A stretch of 64,000 bases of DNA from assembly GCA_951213105.1 (NCBI GenBank), contig OX578135.1, positions 161,315,250 through 161,379,249 of the forward strand, in the 5' to 3' direction. This document shows, piece after piece, positions 44,547-57,170 of the stretch. A program made the position numbers and the translations under genes. The notes below the pieces were generated by a model that saw only the letters and a list, made by a program, of their open reading frames with translations, had not been told where the DNA came from and searched no databases. The stretch's first letter is position 1. Each line of letters opens with the position of its first letter. Source of the DNA: Amaurobius ferox (lineage: Eukaryota; Arthropoda; Arachnida; Araneae; Amaurobiidae).

Positions 44547-45668
44547 AGAAAGATCAATCATGCATAAAGCATTGATTATGAAACACTTTCCAACTGAAAT
44601 GCAATGTTATATAAACATCTCTAAAATGCGATTCATTCCTCGGTAATATTTTTAAAATTATCATAATACTACAATAATTTATTATATTTGAAAATTTCAT
44701 CGAAAACAAATGAACTTGATTCAAATGACGTCATCGAAATATAAATCGCCTCTATATAAAAGCAGTATTTCATTCATCATAATACTATAATAATTTATTT
44801 CATTTAAAAACTTAAAACCATGGAGGTACAAGTAATTTAATTCTATGCTTAAAACTTCATCGAAAAAAATCGTTCTTCTCTGTGTAAAATCAATGAATGT
44901 TCATTCATATCAGCTATATTGCAGACTCTATGAGCGAAATAATTTTGCGTTAAAGAAATGCAGCAATTCTTATACAACTTATTCTACATCTTTTGGTATT
45001 TACACTCTCCATAAGTGAAAATTAGGCTTCGTTGTAGAAATAATCAAGTTTGATGATCACTTAAACTCAAATATATTGTAATTGCGTTGTTTCAGTATGT
45101 AGATGCACAGAATTTAAGTAAACATAAAGCGGTTTTAGGACGGATACAACACTAAATATGAATTAAAAAGAACTTTAAAAATCCGATTTTGACACAAGAT
45201 GGATGCCATATTTTATTTTGAAGTGGGTCACGTGATCTCTTCATATAATGGTCACGTGATCTCTTCATATAAAGGGTATAATTATTATTTTAATTTTTAT
45301 TTAAAAACTACTGAATATATTTTGCTGAAATTTTTTTTTATATTTTATGGGATAATTTGAATATTTCCTAAAACTTTCGAAGCAATTTGTGAATTTTAAA
45401 TTCGCTTAAATTAATTTTAAATTCGATTTTGAAAAATTAGGTCTCATAGGGTTCAATGTATTTCATTTTTTCAACCCGGGTTCAAACCAAAACTAATTGG
45501 GTTATATTATTCATTTATATTCTAATAGGTACCACCGACTGTCTGAACAACATACTAAAATTTCACTTTGATAAAGTCATTTTAACGGCAGTTATCGTGC
45601 TAACAGACAGACAGACAGAATGAACAAAGTCATAAACACTTTTCAACTATGTTGTAAAGTGTTAAAAA
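44547..45668 (+). repeat. M-family element, copy A
   Basis: Starts AGAAAGATCAATCATGCATA. It ends with a hairpin AACACTTTTCAAC/GTTGTAAAGTGTT at 45635-45663. It includes a doubled GGTCACGTGATCTCTTCATA and an AACCCGGGTT palindrome at about 45474. No open frame of any length is seen. It carries the empty SINE site at about 45266-45290. Confidence 0.8.
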
Positions 45669-46417
45669 ATAGATTAGTTAAACTATTCAAATTCCACAAC
45701 CTGGAATAAAATAATCGCTGTTTACATACATTTTTAATAAAAATTATGTATGCAATTAACAATATTTCTTCATTTATACTTTATTACATAATAGTATAGA
45801 AAATTAATTATTTTCCTGAAATTTTGAGAATTCCGAGATTTGGACAGAAAATCATTTTTAGTCTCCTAAACACATTTCGCATACTTTTTTAAAGATGTAC
45901 GCGCTTCTAATTTTTTTTTTCTTGTGTGTGTGTGTAACATAGGCAAGAGTGTATGTACGTACTATGTAAAAATTAGAATTATATAACTATTTGTAATTCA
46001 TATGATTAGAACACGAGTTGTTTTAATTTTAAGATATTCTCAGCATTATTCTTTCTGTAGAGAAAAAATGATTATCCCAGAAACAATACAGAAAAGTGAT
46101 AGTTTGAACAAAGCTCTGTTGTAAATGGCATCAAAATAACATTTTACACAAATCAGCAAAATGCAAATAACTCATCAGAGCAACTGGACTGTTGCCAACA
46201 GAAATAGCTTACAATAATTACAATAACAAAAGAAATGGTTTAAAATAATTTAATTCCTTTAGAACAAGAACCTTAAGAAAAACAATTTTTATAAACAAAA
46301 CTAATAAAAAAGAACACTTTTTCTGCATTCAGATGCTGATTATGATACACAAGTGAACCGGTACTTTTGGCACAGCTAACTTGAAAGTGCTGTGAAAGCA
46401 ATGGGCAGATAACTATA

Positions 46418-46850
46418 TTTGTTTTGTCTTCATCCGTCCATTATGTGTGCATTCACTTGATGGTTTCTATAGCAACAGAATTTATGTTGAATATCCATTT
46501 AGAATAATTTTTATTGAAATATGGTAGAACATGAATAAATTTTAAATTTTAGTTATAGGAATTGATTGATTTAAATTCAAACCATTGGCATAATACAGAA
46601 AAATAATTTTTTGTTTTTAATTGTTAATAACGTTTAATAAATAAAATATACTGTCAGTAAGACTAATTTGAATACATTGCGCATGCTATGTCTGGATAAT
46701 AAACCAGTTTTGTCTTAATGCGTCCATTAACTATAAGGTTTCCATAGCAACGGAATTCATTTTTACAATCACTTTAGAATAAATACTTTTATTATTGAAA
46801 TATGGAAAAATATGATCAACATTTTGAATGCTTATATTACAATTTTTAGA
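46418..46850 (+). repeat. Degenerate direct duplication, about 280-bp spacing
   Basis: Blocks TTTTGTCTTCATCCGTCCAT and GGTTTCTATAGCAACAGAAT near 46425-46480 recur as TTTTGTCTTAATGCGTCCAT and GGTTTCCATAGCAACGGAAT near 46708-46765, followed in both by TTTAGAATAA and TATTGAAATATGG. Confidence 0.7.
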
Positions 46851-47646
46851 GTGGTAGAGGATTGTGACTTTTCAGACTTTTTTTTGTTTAATAAATTCTG
46901 TGTAGAAGATTAGAAGCGCGTAAGAGAATAAATTGAAACTGAGCATTGCACATTTTCAGGTATATTTTACAAACTAAGTCAAGTTCAATTAAATCAATTT
47001 AAGTTCTGAAAATTAGAAAGGTAATCAATCACATATATTTGCTTTTCAGCGATTGCACTTCACCCAGATAGCGTCGACCACATCAGCAAGTTTATGCCAG
47101 ACCTCAAGGCTAAAATAGGCAAGGGAAATAAAGGATTTGAAAAAAAAACGACATTCCGAAATCAAGCAAAGTATTATATCAAGTCGTCAACCTGGTTTCC
47201 CCCTTCATTCATTACAAATTTTCTTCTTCTTTTTCATTCATTTATTCTCTTTAATGTCTTCCCCAGAAGCATAACTGATCAGTTACTAATTGCTGCGTGC
47301 CACCGCCATATTGGCGTCGCCGTTCGATTGTTTTATTTGTTTTTTAATGTTTACAAACATTGAGAATTTCTCTTTCCTCCAGTTCTCGCGTGACGCCAGC
47401 TAAGTCAGTATTCTATGCAAAAAAATTTCCCGCTCTTTTTTCCTCCCGCAGACGATTTTTTCATTTATTTCTTTAATCATAGGGTTGTATTCCGAATCCG
47501 GCGCCACGGAACAGGGTGTGGGGGCAAGTCTGTTATTAATGAAAAATATTGGGGCACATTGTGTTTTCATTTTTGTAGTATGCCTGGAAATACAAAGAAG
47601 AAAGAAAATATAAATATTGAAATTATTCTTCGATAAAAATAAAACA

Positions 47647-48777
47647 AGAAAGATCAATCATGAATAAAACATTGATTATGAAACACTTTTCAACTTCAAT
47701 GCAATTTTATATAAACATCTCTAAAATGCGATACACATTCCTCGGTAACAGTTTTAAAATTATCACAATACTACATTAATTTATTATATTTGAAAACTTA
47801 AAACTTCATCGAAAAAAATGAACTTCATTCAAACGACGGCATTGAAATATAAATTGTGTGGTTTAAACATCTCTAAAATGAGATACATTCCTTGGTAATA
47901 TTTTTAAAATTATTATATTATTATAATTAAATTATTATAATACTACAATAATTTATTATATTTGAAACCTTCATTGAAAACAAATGAACTTTATTCAAGA
48001 GACGTCATCGAAATATAACACGCCTGGCTCTCTCTATAAAAGCAGCATTTCATTCATAAACGTTTTTCCATTCCTTTCATAAATAACAATGCTATATTAA
48101 TTTAGTTTAAAAACTTAAAACCATGGAGGTACAAGTAATTTAACTCTATGCTTAAAACTTCATCGAAAAAATCGTCTGCTTCTCTGGGTAAAATCAATGA
48201 ATGTTTCATCCATATCAGCTATATTGCAGACTCCATGAGCTAAATAATTTTGCGTTAAAGAAATGCAGCAATTCTTATACAACTCATTCTACATATTTTG
48301 CTGTTTAAATTCTCCATAAGGGAAAATTAGGCTTCGTTGTAGAAATAATCAAAGTTTGATGACCATTAAAATTTTAAACTCAAATATATTGTAATTGCGT
48401 TGTTTCAGTATGTAGATGCACAGAATTTGAGCAAAAATAAAGCGGTTTGAGGACAGATACAACACTAAATATGAATTCAAAAGAACTTTAAAAATCACGA
48501 TTTTGAGACAAAATGGATGCCATATTTTATTTTGAAGTGGGTCATGTGATCTCTTCGTACAATGGTTACGTGATCTCTTCATATAAAGGGTTGAAGATCC
48601 AGACCGTCCGACTCGTCCGAGGACTTGAGCAACCATTTGGACATTTATGCTCTTTCCCGTCATATATCGAGCTAGTCTTTCATATATAAAGGGTTGAAAC
48701 CCAGACCATCCGACCTACCAGAAAGGTGTAAGGTAACATATATAAAGGGTGTAATTATTATTTTAATTTTTATGAAA
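47647..48777 (+). repeat. M-family element, copy B (truncated, with SINE pair)
   Basis: Follows copy A from AGAAAGATCAATCATG through the CACGTGATC doublet to TTTTAATTTTTAT, where the inverted copy C begins. The two SINE ends at 48578-48750 lie within it. Confidence 0.8.
48578..48750 (-). mobile_element. Two different SINE A ends with tripled target inside M copy B
   Basis: The target (TT)CATATA(TA)AAAGGGT occurs at 48578-48592, 48678-48695 and 48737-48750. The unit between the first two copies (about 85 bp) has the CTCGTCC-type hairpin; the second (about 41 bp) has the CCTACC-type hairpin, a different subfamily. M copies A (about 45280) and C (about 49135) show the empty site with one target copy. 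Confidence 0.88.
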
Positions 48778-50049
48778 ACTTAACAAAGTTGAAAAATGTT
48801 TATGACCTTGTTCATTCTGTCGGTCTGTCTGTCTGACCGTTAGCACGATAACTGCCGTAAAAATGACTTAATCAAAATGAAATTGTAGTATGATGTTCAG
48901 ACGGTCTGTAGGACCTATGGGAATATAAATGAATAATATCACCCAATTAGTTTTGGATTGAACCCGGGTTGAAAAATGGTCCTAATTTTTCAAACATCTT
49001 TTAAACGAATTTAAAATACACAAATTGCTTCGAAAGTTTTAGGAAATATTTAAATGATCCCATAAAATATATAAAACAAATTTCAGCAAAATATATTCGG
49101 TAGTTTTTAAATAAAAGTTAAAATAATAATTACACCCTTTATATGAAGAAATCACGTGACCATTATATGAAGAGATCACGTGACCAACTTCAAATTAAAA
49201 AATATGTTATCCATCTTGTGTCAAAATCGTGATTTCTAAAGTTCTTTTTAATTCATATTTAGTGTTGCATCCGTCCTAAAACCGCTTTAGTTTTGCTTAA
49301 ATTCTGAGAATCTACATGCTGAAACAACGCAATTACAATATATTTGAGTTTAAATGATCATTCAAATTCGATTATTTCTACAACGAAGCCTATTTTTCAC
49401 TAACGGAGAATGTAAACACCAAAAGATGTAGAATGAGTTGTATAAGAATTGCTGCATTTCTTTAACGCAAAATTATTTAACTCATGGAGTCAGCAACATA
49501 GCTGATATGAACGAAATATTCATTGATTTTATACAGAGAAGAAGACGATTCTTTTCGATGAAGTTTTAAGCATAGAGTCAAATTACTTGTACCTCCATGA
49601 TTATAAGTTTTAAATAAAATTAATTATAGTATTGTGATGAATGAAATGTATGGAAAAATGTTTATGAATGAAATGCTGCTTTTATAGAGAGCCAGGCGTG
49701 TTATATTTCGATGACGTCATTTGAATAAATTTCATTTGTTTTCGATGAAGTTTTCAAATATAATAAATTACTGTAGTATTATGATAATTTAAAAAATATT
49801 ACCGAGGAATGTATCGCATTTTAGAGATGCTTAAACCAGGCAATTTATATTTCAATGCCGTCATTTGAATGAAGTTAATTTTTTTCGATGAAGGTTTAAA
49901 TTTTCAAATATAATAAATTAATGTAGTATTGTGATAATTTTAAAAATATTACCGAGGAATGTTTCGCATTTTAGAGATGTTTAAATAAAATTGCATTGAA
50001 GTTGGAAAGTGTTTCATAATCAATGTTTTATGCATGATTGATCTTTCTT
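48778..50049 (-). repeat. M-family element, copy C (full, inverted)
   Basis: The reverse complement runs from AAGAAAGATCAATCATGCAT (at 50049) to the 3' hairpin region (CAACTTTGTTAAG at 48778). Length 1.27 kb, the longest copy. With copy B it forms inverted arms of about 0.93 kb. Confidence 0.85.
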
Positions 50050-50400
50050 ATTTAAAAAACTATTTAATATATTTAGCTGAAATTTTTTTATATATTTTAT
50101 GGGATAATTTGAGTATTTCCTAAAACTTTCGAAGCAATTTATGAATTTTAAATTCGTTTAAAAATGTTTGAAAAATTAGGTCCCATAGGGTTCAATGTAT
50201 CTCATTTTTTCAACCCGGGTTCAATCCAAAACTAATTGGGTGATATTATTCATTTATATTCCCATAGCTCCCACAGACCGCCTGAACAACGTACTAAAAT
50301 TTCATTTCGATAAAGTCATTTTAATGCAGTTATCGTGCTAACGGACAGACAGAATGAACAAAGTCATAAACACTTTTCAACTATATTGTAAAGTGTTAAA
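50050..50400 (+). repeat. M-family element, copy D (3' part)
   Basis: Matches the last 350 bp of M, from the ATTTAGCTGAAATTTTTTTA region through AACCCGGGTT to the terminal hairpin AACACTTTTCAACTATATTG. Confidence 0.8.
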
Positions 50401-50970
50401 AACCAATTTTAATTGAAACTGAATAAAAGCGACAGGAAATCTAAAAAAGGAGAAAAAAATAACGCTTATTTTACACCTACCATACAATTTATAGCAGTAA
50501 TAGAAGCTGTTTTAAAATAATGAAATCCCTTATTTTACTTCGGCGCTGTTTATCAAATCTGTTAATAATTAAAAAAAATATTTTATTTTGACGACGATTT
50601 TAAAATAAATAATTTATATTTCAATAGTTATCCGTTGTAAAACATTTTTTGTTCACCAAAATGGAACCATGAAAGTATCCAGAACTGTTTTTCAAGACAG
50701 TCGTATGTTTAATGCTAAAAAGCCAGCACTTGACTAAGGCCCATTTAAATGATAAACATTTTTTTATAGGGGAATTTTTAATATAAATAATTCATATCAA
50801 CAGGCGATGTTTCTCTTGCTTACAAAACAATTATTTCTAGGATGACCTGAACAAAAAAAAAAGTTTGATTTGGTGATTTTTGAAACATTTTACCTCTGAA
50901 TGACAAATTTTAACATTTGTTTAAATATGAGTTTTCAAATAAAATAATATCTTTTACGAGATTAAAAAAT

Positions 50971-51290
50971 TTGATGTGGGCAGCACATAGCCCTTGTTTT
51001 CTATTTTTTTCATACTCTATATAGACAGATGCATTTCAGTTTTATCGTTCTGAACAACACGTGAAAAGGGTACATTTAAGACTGATTGCAACATATTTGC
51101 AGTTTTAATTAATTTTTATTTTTCATTTGGTGACTTGGCGCGTTTCAAAATGCCACCAATTGTCAAAATTTCAAAAAAATCTCTTGAAAACAGTTTATTC
51201 TTAATAGGATTGGTTTTATTCGTTTTGCCATTAACATTTATGTATAAAATAATTATTTAATTAATACATTTAATCAGATTTAGTCTTTCA
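50971..51290 (+). repeat. S-family element, 5' part
   Basis: Starts TTGATGTGGGCAGCACATAG and continues into the GACTTGGCG, CTCTTGAAAACAG and AATAGGATTGG region that parallels 60470-60560. It is cut at 51291 by an M copy. Confidence 0.65.
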
Positions 51291-51670
51291 TTAACACTTT
51301 ACAACAAAGTTGAAAAGTGTTTATGACTTTGTTCATTCTGTCTGTCTGTCCGTTAGCACGATAATTGCCGTAAAAATGACTTTATCAAAATGCAATTTTA
51401 GTATGTTGTTCAGACGGCCAGTGGGTCCTATGGCAATATAAATAAATAATATCACCCAATTAGTTTTTTATTGAACCCGGGTTGAAAAAATGAAATACAT
51501 TGAACCCTATGGGACCTAATTTTTCAAACATTTTTTAAGTCAATTTAAAATTCACAAATTGCTTCGAAATGTTTAGGAAATATTCACATTGTTCTATAAA
51601 ATATATAAAAAAAAATTCAGTAAAACATGTTAGGTAGTTTTTTAATTAAAAATTATTTAATATAGGGAAA
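51291..51670 (-). repeat. M-family element, copy E (3' part, inverted)
   Basis: Begins TTAACACTTTACAACAAAGT TG, the reverse of the M 3' hairpin, then the CAGA-type run and AACCCGGGTT, and stops in the GCTGAAATTT region. Confidence 0.8.
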
Positions 51671-52058
51671 AAAACAAATTCAATTAAATTCTGACTTTTG
51701 GGATATCCTCCAGAAAGAAAAAAGAAATATATTAAATAATAAATATCTTTCCAAGAGTTTAATCATTTTGTATATGAGAGAGGCTACACATTTTAAAATA
51801 AATTTGGTAGATAACAATTTTTCAAATTGTTTTTAATTTTATATAACTCTTCATGATATACTTATTTGATGGCATTTTTAATGCACTTTCCTACGTCCTA
51901 GAGAGTTAAAATTTGGTACACAGCTTAAATTTATTGAACATTTTATTTTACAAAAATTTGGTGGTTCTTTAAATATAGATCCTACATTTTTTTCGAAATG
52001 ACCTGCAAATAATCCCCGTTCACTTCTATAAATCATTGTTGTAATATTGTTAAAAATT

Positions 52059-52893
52059 ATGATGTGGGCAGTACATGTCTTTCCCTGCAGACTCATATTC
52101 ACGTTCTCTTTATTTCTTCAATAATAATTTGAGTTTATCTGCACAAAATAACAGCCATAAGTATTTGAAATGACATTGAATTTGCACGTTAAACTTAAAT
52201 TTGGTTCTCATTTGATAGCTGGACTTATTGCCAAAGGTGGCGTAGCGAAAACGCGAAAAAACTAGAATATCTCAAGAACGGCTAGTCCTAGAGTAATAGG
52301 GTTAGTCTTATTCTTTTTGTTGTCAAAAATCACGTATAAAATAGGAATTTAATTGATATAATTGAGCACACGTAGTCTTTTTTTTTATATTTAACGATTT
52401 TTGCGGGCCATTTCGCAAAAATAGCCCGTTCCCTTTTCCCGAATCGTACTAGAATAACCTACAAATGATTTATATACAAAATTTTGTTAAATTCGGTATA
52501 TAAATCACTTGTAGATTATTGAAATATTATACACCAAATTTTGTTAAATTTGTTCCATTAGTTTTTAGCTAGAGTGGATAAAGGCAATTTCTGCCGGCCA
52601 TTTCGCAAAGAAGGCCGATTCTTTTATTACGAATCGTACTATAATCTAATGAACATCAGGATTTCCCACAAAAAAACATACCTACCAAATTTTATGAAAT
52701 TCGGTCTATTAGTTTTTCAATAGAGTGGATGTAATATCCTCACAGACACACAGAAACATACACAGATACACCCTTACATACACAGACGTCTTCCTAAATA
52801 TAATTTATTCGTGTTCTAGAAGTCCCAAAACGTGTAGATCCTTCGAAAATTCGAGTTCCGATCTTCGGTACGATTCCAATACTTTGAATACAT
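52059..52893 (+). repeat. S-family element
   Basis: Starts ATGATGTGGGCAGTACATGT then CTTTCCCTGCAGACTCATAT. Two units with AAATGGCCCG-type and TAGAGTGGAT motifs follow. The end CGATTCCAATACTTTGAATA has lost the terminal hairpin. Confidence 0.75.
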
Positions 52894-52974
52894 ACACACA
52901 CACACATATATTTTCTGTGTATCTGTGTACCTAAATTCGGTGCTTATGCAATTACAATAGTTGTGATTTTTAAT

Positions 52975-53342
52975 GATCCCTAATTTTTTATTATTTCTTC
53001 AACGAAGTCTAATTTTAACTTATGCAGAATGCAAATATCTCAAGCGATTGTAAGGTGAGTTACATAAGAATTGCTGAATTTTTTTCACATAAAATTATTT
53101 AGCTCTGGAGTCTGGAATAAAAGTTATATGAATGAAATATTCATTTATTTTGCATAGAGAATCAGATGATTTATATTTCGATACAGTTTTAAATATTTAC
53201 GTATAATAAATTACTGTAGCACTGTGATAATGTAAAAGATATCACCACTGAATGTATCACATTTTAGAAATTTTTAAATGAAATTGCATTTCAGTTGGAA
53301 AGTGTTTCATAATCAATGCTTATGCATGACTGATCTTTCTTG
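52975..53342 (-). repeat. M-family element, copy F (5' part, inverted)
   Basis: Reverse complement runs from AAGAAAGATCAGTCATGCAT through ATTGATTATGAAACACTTTC to the CAACGAAG block. More diverged than A-C. Confidence 0.75.
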
Positions 53343-53379
53343 TTTTACATGCTGTCGATCTTTCAAGGTCATTTACTGA

Positions 53380-54200
53380 GAACTTTACAACCCCGGGCCC
53401 CATCTTCCCTTTAAAAGTACTGCAAACTTTACAACCCCGGGCCCCATCTTGCCTCTAAAAGTACTGCAAACTTTACAACCCAGGGCCCATCTTCCTTCTA
53501 AAAGTACTGCAAACTTTACAACCCTGGGCCCATTTTCCCTCTAAAAGTACTGCAAACTTTACAACCCCGGGCCCCATATTCCCTCTAAAAGTACTGCAAA
53601 CTTTACAACCCCGAGCCCCATCTTCCCTCTAAAAGTACTGCAAACTTTACAACCCAGGGCCCATCTTCCTTCTAAAGTACTGCAAACTTTACAACCCTGG
53701 GCCCATTTTCCCTCTAAAAGTACTGCAAACTTTACAACCCCGGGCCCCATCCTTCCCTCTAAAAGTACTGCAAACTTTACAACCCAGGGCCCATCTTCCT
53801 TCTAAAAGTACTGCAAACTTTACAACCCAGGGCCCATCTTCCTTCTAAAAGTACTGCAAACTTTACAACCCTGGGCCCATTTTCCCTCTAAAAGTACTGC
53901 AAACTTTACAACCCCGGGCCCCATCTTCCCTCTAAAAGTACTGCAAACTTTACAACCCCGGGCCCCATCCTTCCCTCTAAAAGTACTGCAAACTTTACAA
54001 CCCAGGTCCCATCTTCCTTCTAAAAGTACTGCAAACTTTACAACCCTGGGCCCATTTTCCCTCTAAAAGTACTGCAAACTTTAAACCCCGGGCTCCATCT
54101 TTCCTCTAAAAGTACTGCAAACTTTACAACCCCGGGCCCCATCTTGCCTCTAAAAGTACTGCAAACTTTACAACCCCGGGCCCCATCTTCCCTCTAAAAG
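53380..54200. repeat. GC-rich minisatellite, about 19 units of 42-44 bp
   Basis: The unit reads CTGCAAACTTTACAACCCCG then GGCCCCATCTTCCCTCTAAA AGTA. Variants have CCCAGGGCCC, CCCTGGGCCC or CCCCGGGCCCC at the centre and one-base indels, in recurring orders that suggest duplications of several units at a time. An open minus frame of 63 codons here is a product of the repeat. Confidence 0.95.
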
Positions 54201-56575
54201 GCCCTGGCTTTTTCCACTCGCCTTCAAAAAAATTTTAATTCCTTGGGTTTAGCTTTCAAACTGGCATGTTCAGCTGCTCGTACCCTATCTTTTGTGCTTC
54301 GTCCCCCCCTCCCCCAGCACAGTGGGCCGTTATTGAAAACTAAACGAATTTGCTGGATCTTTTCAAAGGGTTTCATTTAATTTAACATCCCCGTTCTTCC
54401 ACGGGGACGGACACCCATAATCGATTTTGCAGTTAAAGGGTCCTTCCCATTCTTTTCGTTTTCATGGGAGCTGTTCAAACCGTTGTGCGGTATTGATAAC
54501 TTTTAACTTTAAGTAGTCTGGCTTTATAATTTAAAACTGTATCTTTTATTTCAGAGGCGTGTTACTACTAACTTTGGGTACCCTTCTTCAATCCGAGCTT
54601 CTATGACGTTATGTAGTTCAGTGACGTCATCAAATAACTATTACACGCAGCAATGGTTTATTAGATAAATCTTTGTCTTGATAGATCCGCAAAATTATAG
54701 CATATAGCACAAGTTTTCTTACTGTTGTTGCAGCTATCCGTTATACCATGATGATGTGTGCATAAAAAGAGCGAAACTTTGAAAATAATCCTAACTTTGG
54801 AAACGCCGTCCCCAGATGGGTTTTGTTAGTATAACATTAATAGATGTGTCGCATAATACTGTATTCGCTGATACATTTAACTACATTTAATACATTTTAA
54901 ATATCATGAATTTGATAAATAAATTCTAAAATCATGCAATATCTCGATAACACCCTATGCCAGATTTCTGAAAGGAATTTCCTTCGTTTTCTAATCATAA
55001 ATTATCTATAAAACGATTCTTTATCGTATCTGAAAGAAACATGGGTGCCATTTCAAAAAATTCTTAGAGAAGGGGACAAAAATTGATGGACTATTGTTCT
55101 AATGATAGAAATATGATTCGGCAAGGAAAATCATATAAGAAACATAATAACTTGGAAATAAATCCCTTAGGGTGCAACTGACCCTACCCCATAAATGGCT
55201 CTCCTGATTTGAAAGTGTAGATTTTTCTAGGATTTTTAGAAAAATTGAAGATTCTCCGAATGAACGATTTCGATTAAATAAATAAACAAAATTCCAATAA
55301 GCGGATTTCCCCAAACGTACCAGATTTCATACATTGAAGTAAATCCATGGATGCAGGTATTTGAGAGCTCAATCCCACTACTAAATTACGATCGAAGTAT
55401 ATCGTGCCCGTAAACTCAAACACATACGCACTCAAATACATGCACAATGACAACCTCTCAAAAAGATTCTGTTCGAATTCAGGTCTACTCAAAATGGGAC
55501 TCGCAAAACCATGGAGGTAAAAGTAAGGAGTTAAATCTTCATATTAAGAAAACGCCAATATCGTTTAAGACAATTATTCAGGTGACGCTGGGATAAGATA
55601 AGTCGCCCTGTATTGTATGCATTTAGGCATGGCGAAAGACCTAAAATATTTATTTAAACTGTCAATTTTGTAAAATTTAATTATTAGTACAATGCAAAGA
55701 ATAACTGAAGCAATAAAGAATATTCCTACGTATTCAAAATTATTTTACTTTCCAATTCATTTTTATCTCTACATATTCTGTACTCTATCCTACAACTATG
55801 AAAAAATACTGGTTAATTATACTCATAATTAAGGAATCCTTAATTTAAAAATTATTAAAAATACATATGTACTAAATACTACGCTTTTCTATAGTGTCAA
55901 CTAACAATAGCAACTACTTTACAAACACTAGCGACACCTAGATATAATTCTCAAAGGATTATGGCATTTTCAAGCGTTTCATCCATAGGAGTTTTATCTC
56001 CTCCTTTCTAACTCCATGGGCAAAACTCTAATTATCGTCCCACCACAATTTCCTTACTCATTACTCTGATTGGGGGAATGTAATAAAACGTTTTGTGTTC
56101 ATTTCAACGCAAAAAAAGTTTGAGAACCGCTGTTCTAAACAGACCCTCTATACTTGAGGCAAAGCCAAACTTGACATTAGAGAGGTATACGAAAATCTAC
56201 GCTCCCCGCTAAGTTACATTATTCATCTATCAAAAGCCATTAAAAACTAGCTATTTCCAGTCGCGCATCGCGCGTTCGAAATGACTAGTTGTCATTAGAT
56301 GTAAACCTACACATTTAACAAAGGTTAATAACTTTCCTGAAAAACAAAAACCCTTTCAGATTTAAGCATAAAAATGATCCACATTTTACAAGATAACATG
56401 TTGAATGAGAAAATATATTGAATCTTATTTTTGCGCGACAAAATTCTTTAATTATTGCGAAACGATTTTGAACAATTAGAAAAATTATAGCACGTTATAT
56501 TTCTAAAGTTATATCTTTTCTCCAGTTTTAATTTTTGGCAATGAACGGATATCAAATTGTATATTTTTATTATTT
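54201..56575. other. Non-coding stretch, nothing assigned
   Basis: Short frames only. A small stem (CAAGTAGTGAAG not found elsewhere) or family motif could not be established. No S, M or SINE copies were noticed between the minisatellite and R2 copy 2. Confidence 0.35.
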
Positions 56576-56740
56576 CTGAAAGGCAAAGTGGTGTCAGTTT
56601 TGTGAAAATGATTTTGTATCGTCACCCCTAATTCAAATATTAGAAATATTATATATTTTTCTGTTGATTTGGCAGCTGAGACGGATCGAAAGTGACCAAA
56701 ACCAAGATTCTAGCTAGAGTAAAACGGTTCGAAAATAAAG
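56576..56740 (+). repeat. Dispersed repeat R2, copy 2
   Basis: Partner of 29370-29530, sharing GTATCGTCACCCCTAATTCA and TTTTTCTGTTGAT. A further degenerate echo (TTTTTCAGTTGATCGGGCAG) follows at about 56805. Confidence 0.7.
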
Positions 56741-57170
56741 GGCAAAGTGCTTTTGCGATTTTATTATTTTTCTTTTGCAACGTTGCCGCTCATTGGAATT
56801 TTCAAAATATTATATTTTTCAGTTGATCGGGCAGCTAAATGATACTAAAACTAAGATTCTGACTTGTGTGGAAGAGCTCGAATATTTTTTAAAAGTGGTT
56901 TCACGTGTTGTGATTATCTCTTCACACCGTCATTCCTGACTGGAAATTTTAGATTTTTCCCTTGGTGTTGATGCTGAGACTGATCAAATGACATAAAAAC
57001 CAAAATCTCAGTTATAATGGAAGGGCTCGATAATTTCAATAACATAACCCCATCAGTCTGTCAGTTCAGGGCATCATACTGCATAAATTAAAAACTATTC
57101 AACCAAATGTCTTGAAATTAAATCAATTGATTTCTAAAATTAAAATTCAAAATTAAATTCATATAACGAT

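Noticed and set aside
46160..46200. Minus-strand CTGATGAG resembling a hammerhead core
   Set aside because: No GAA(A) at a workable distance and no stem I partner.
53559..53750. Repetitive 63-codon minus-strand protein
   Set aside because: An artefact of the 43-bp minisatellite; the frame closes at one-base indels.
53380..54200. CRISPR-like array
   Set aside because: Units are contiguous, with no unique spacers, and the context is a eukaryotic genome.
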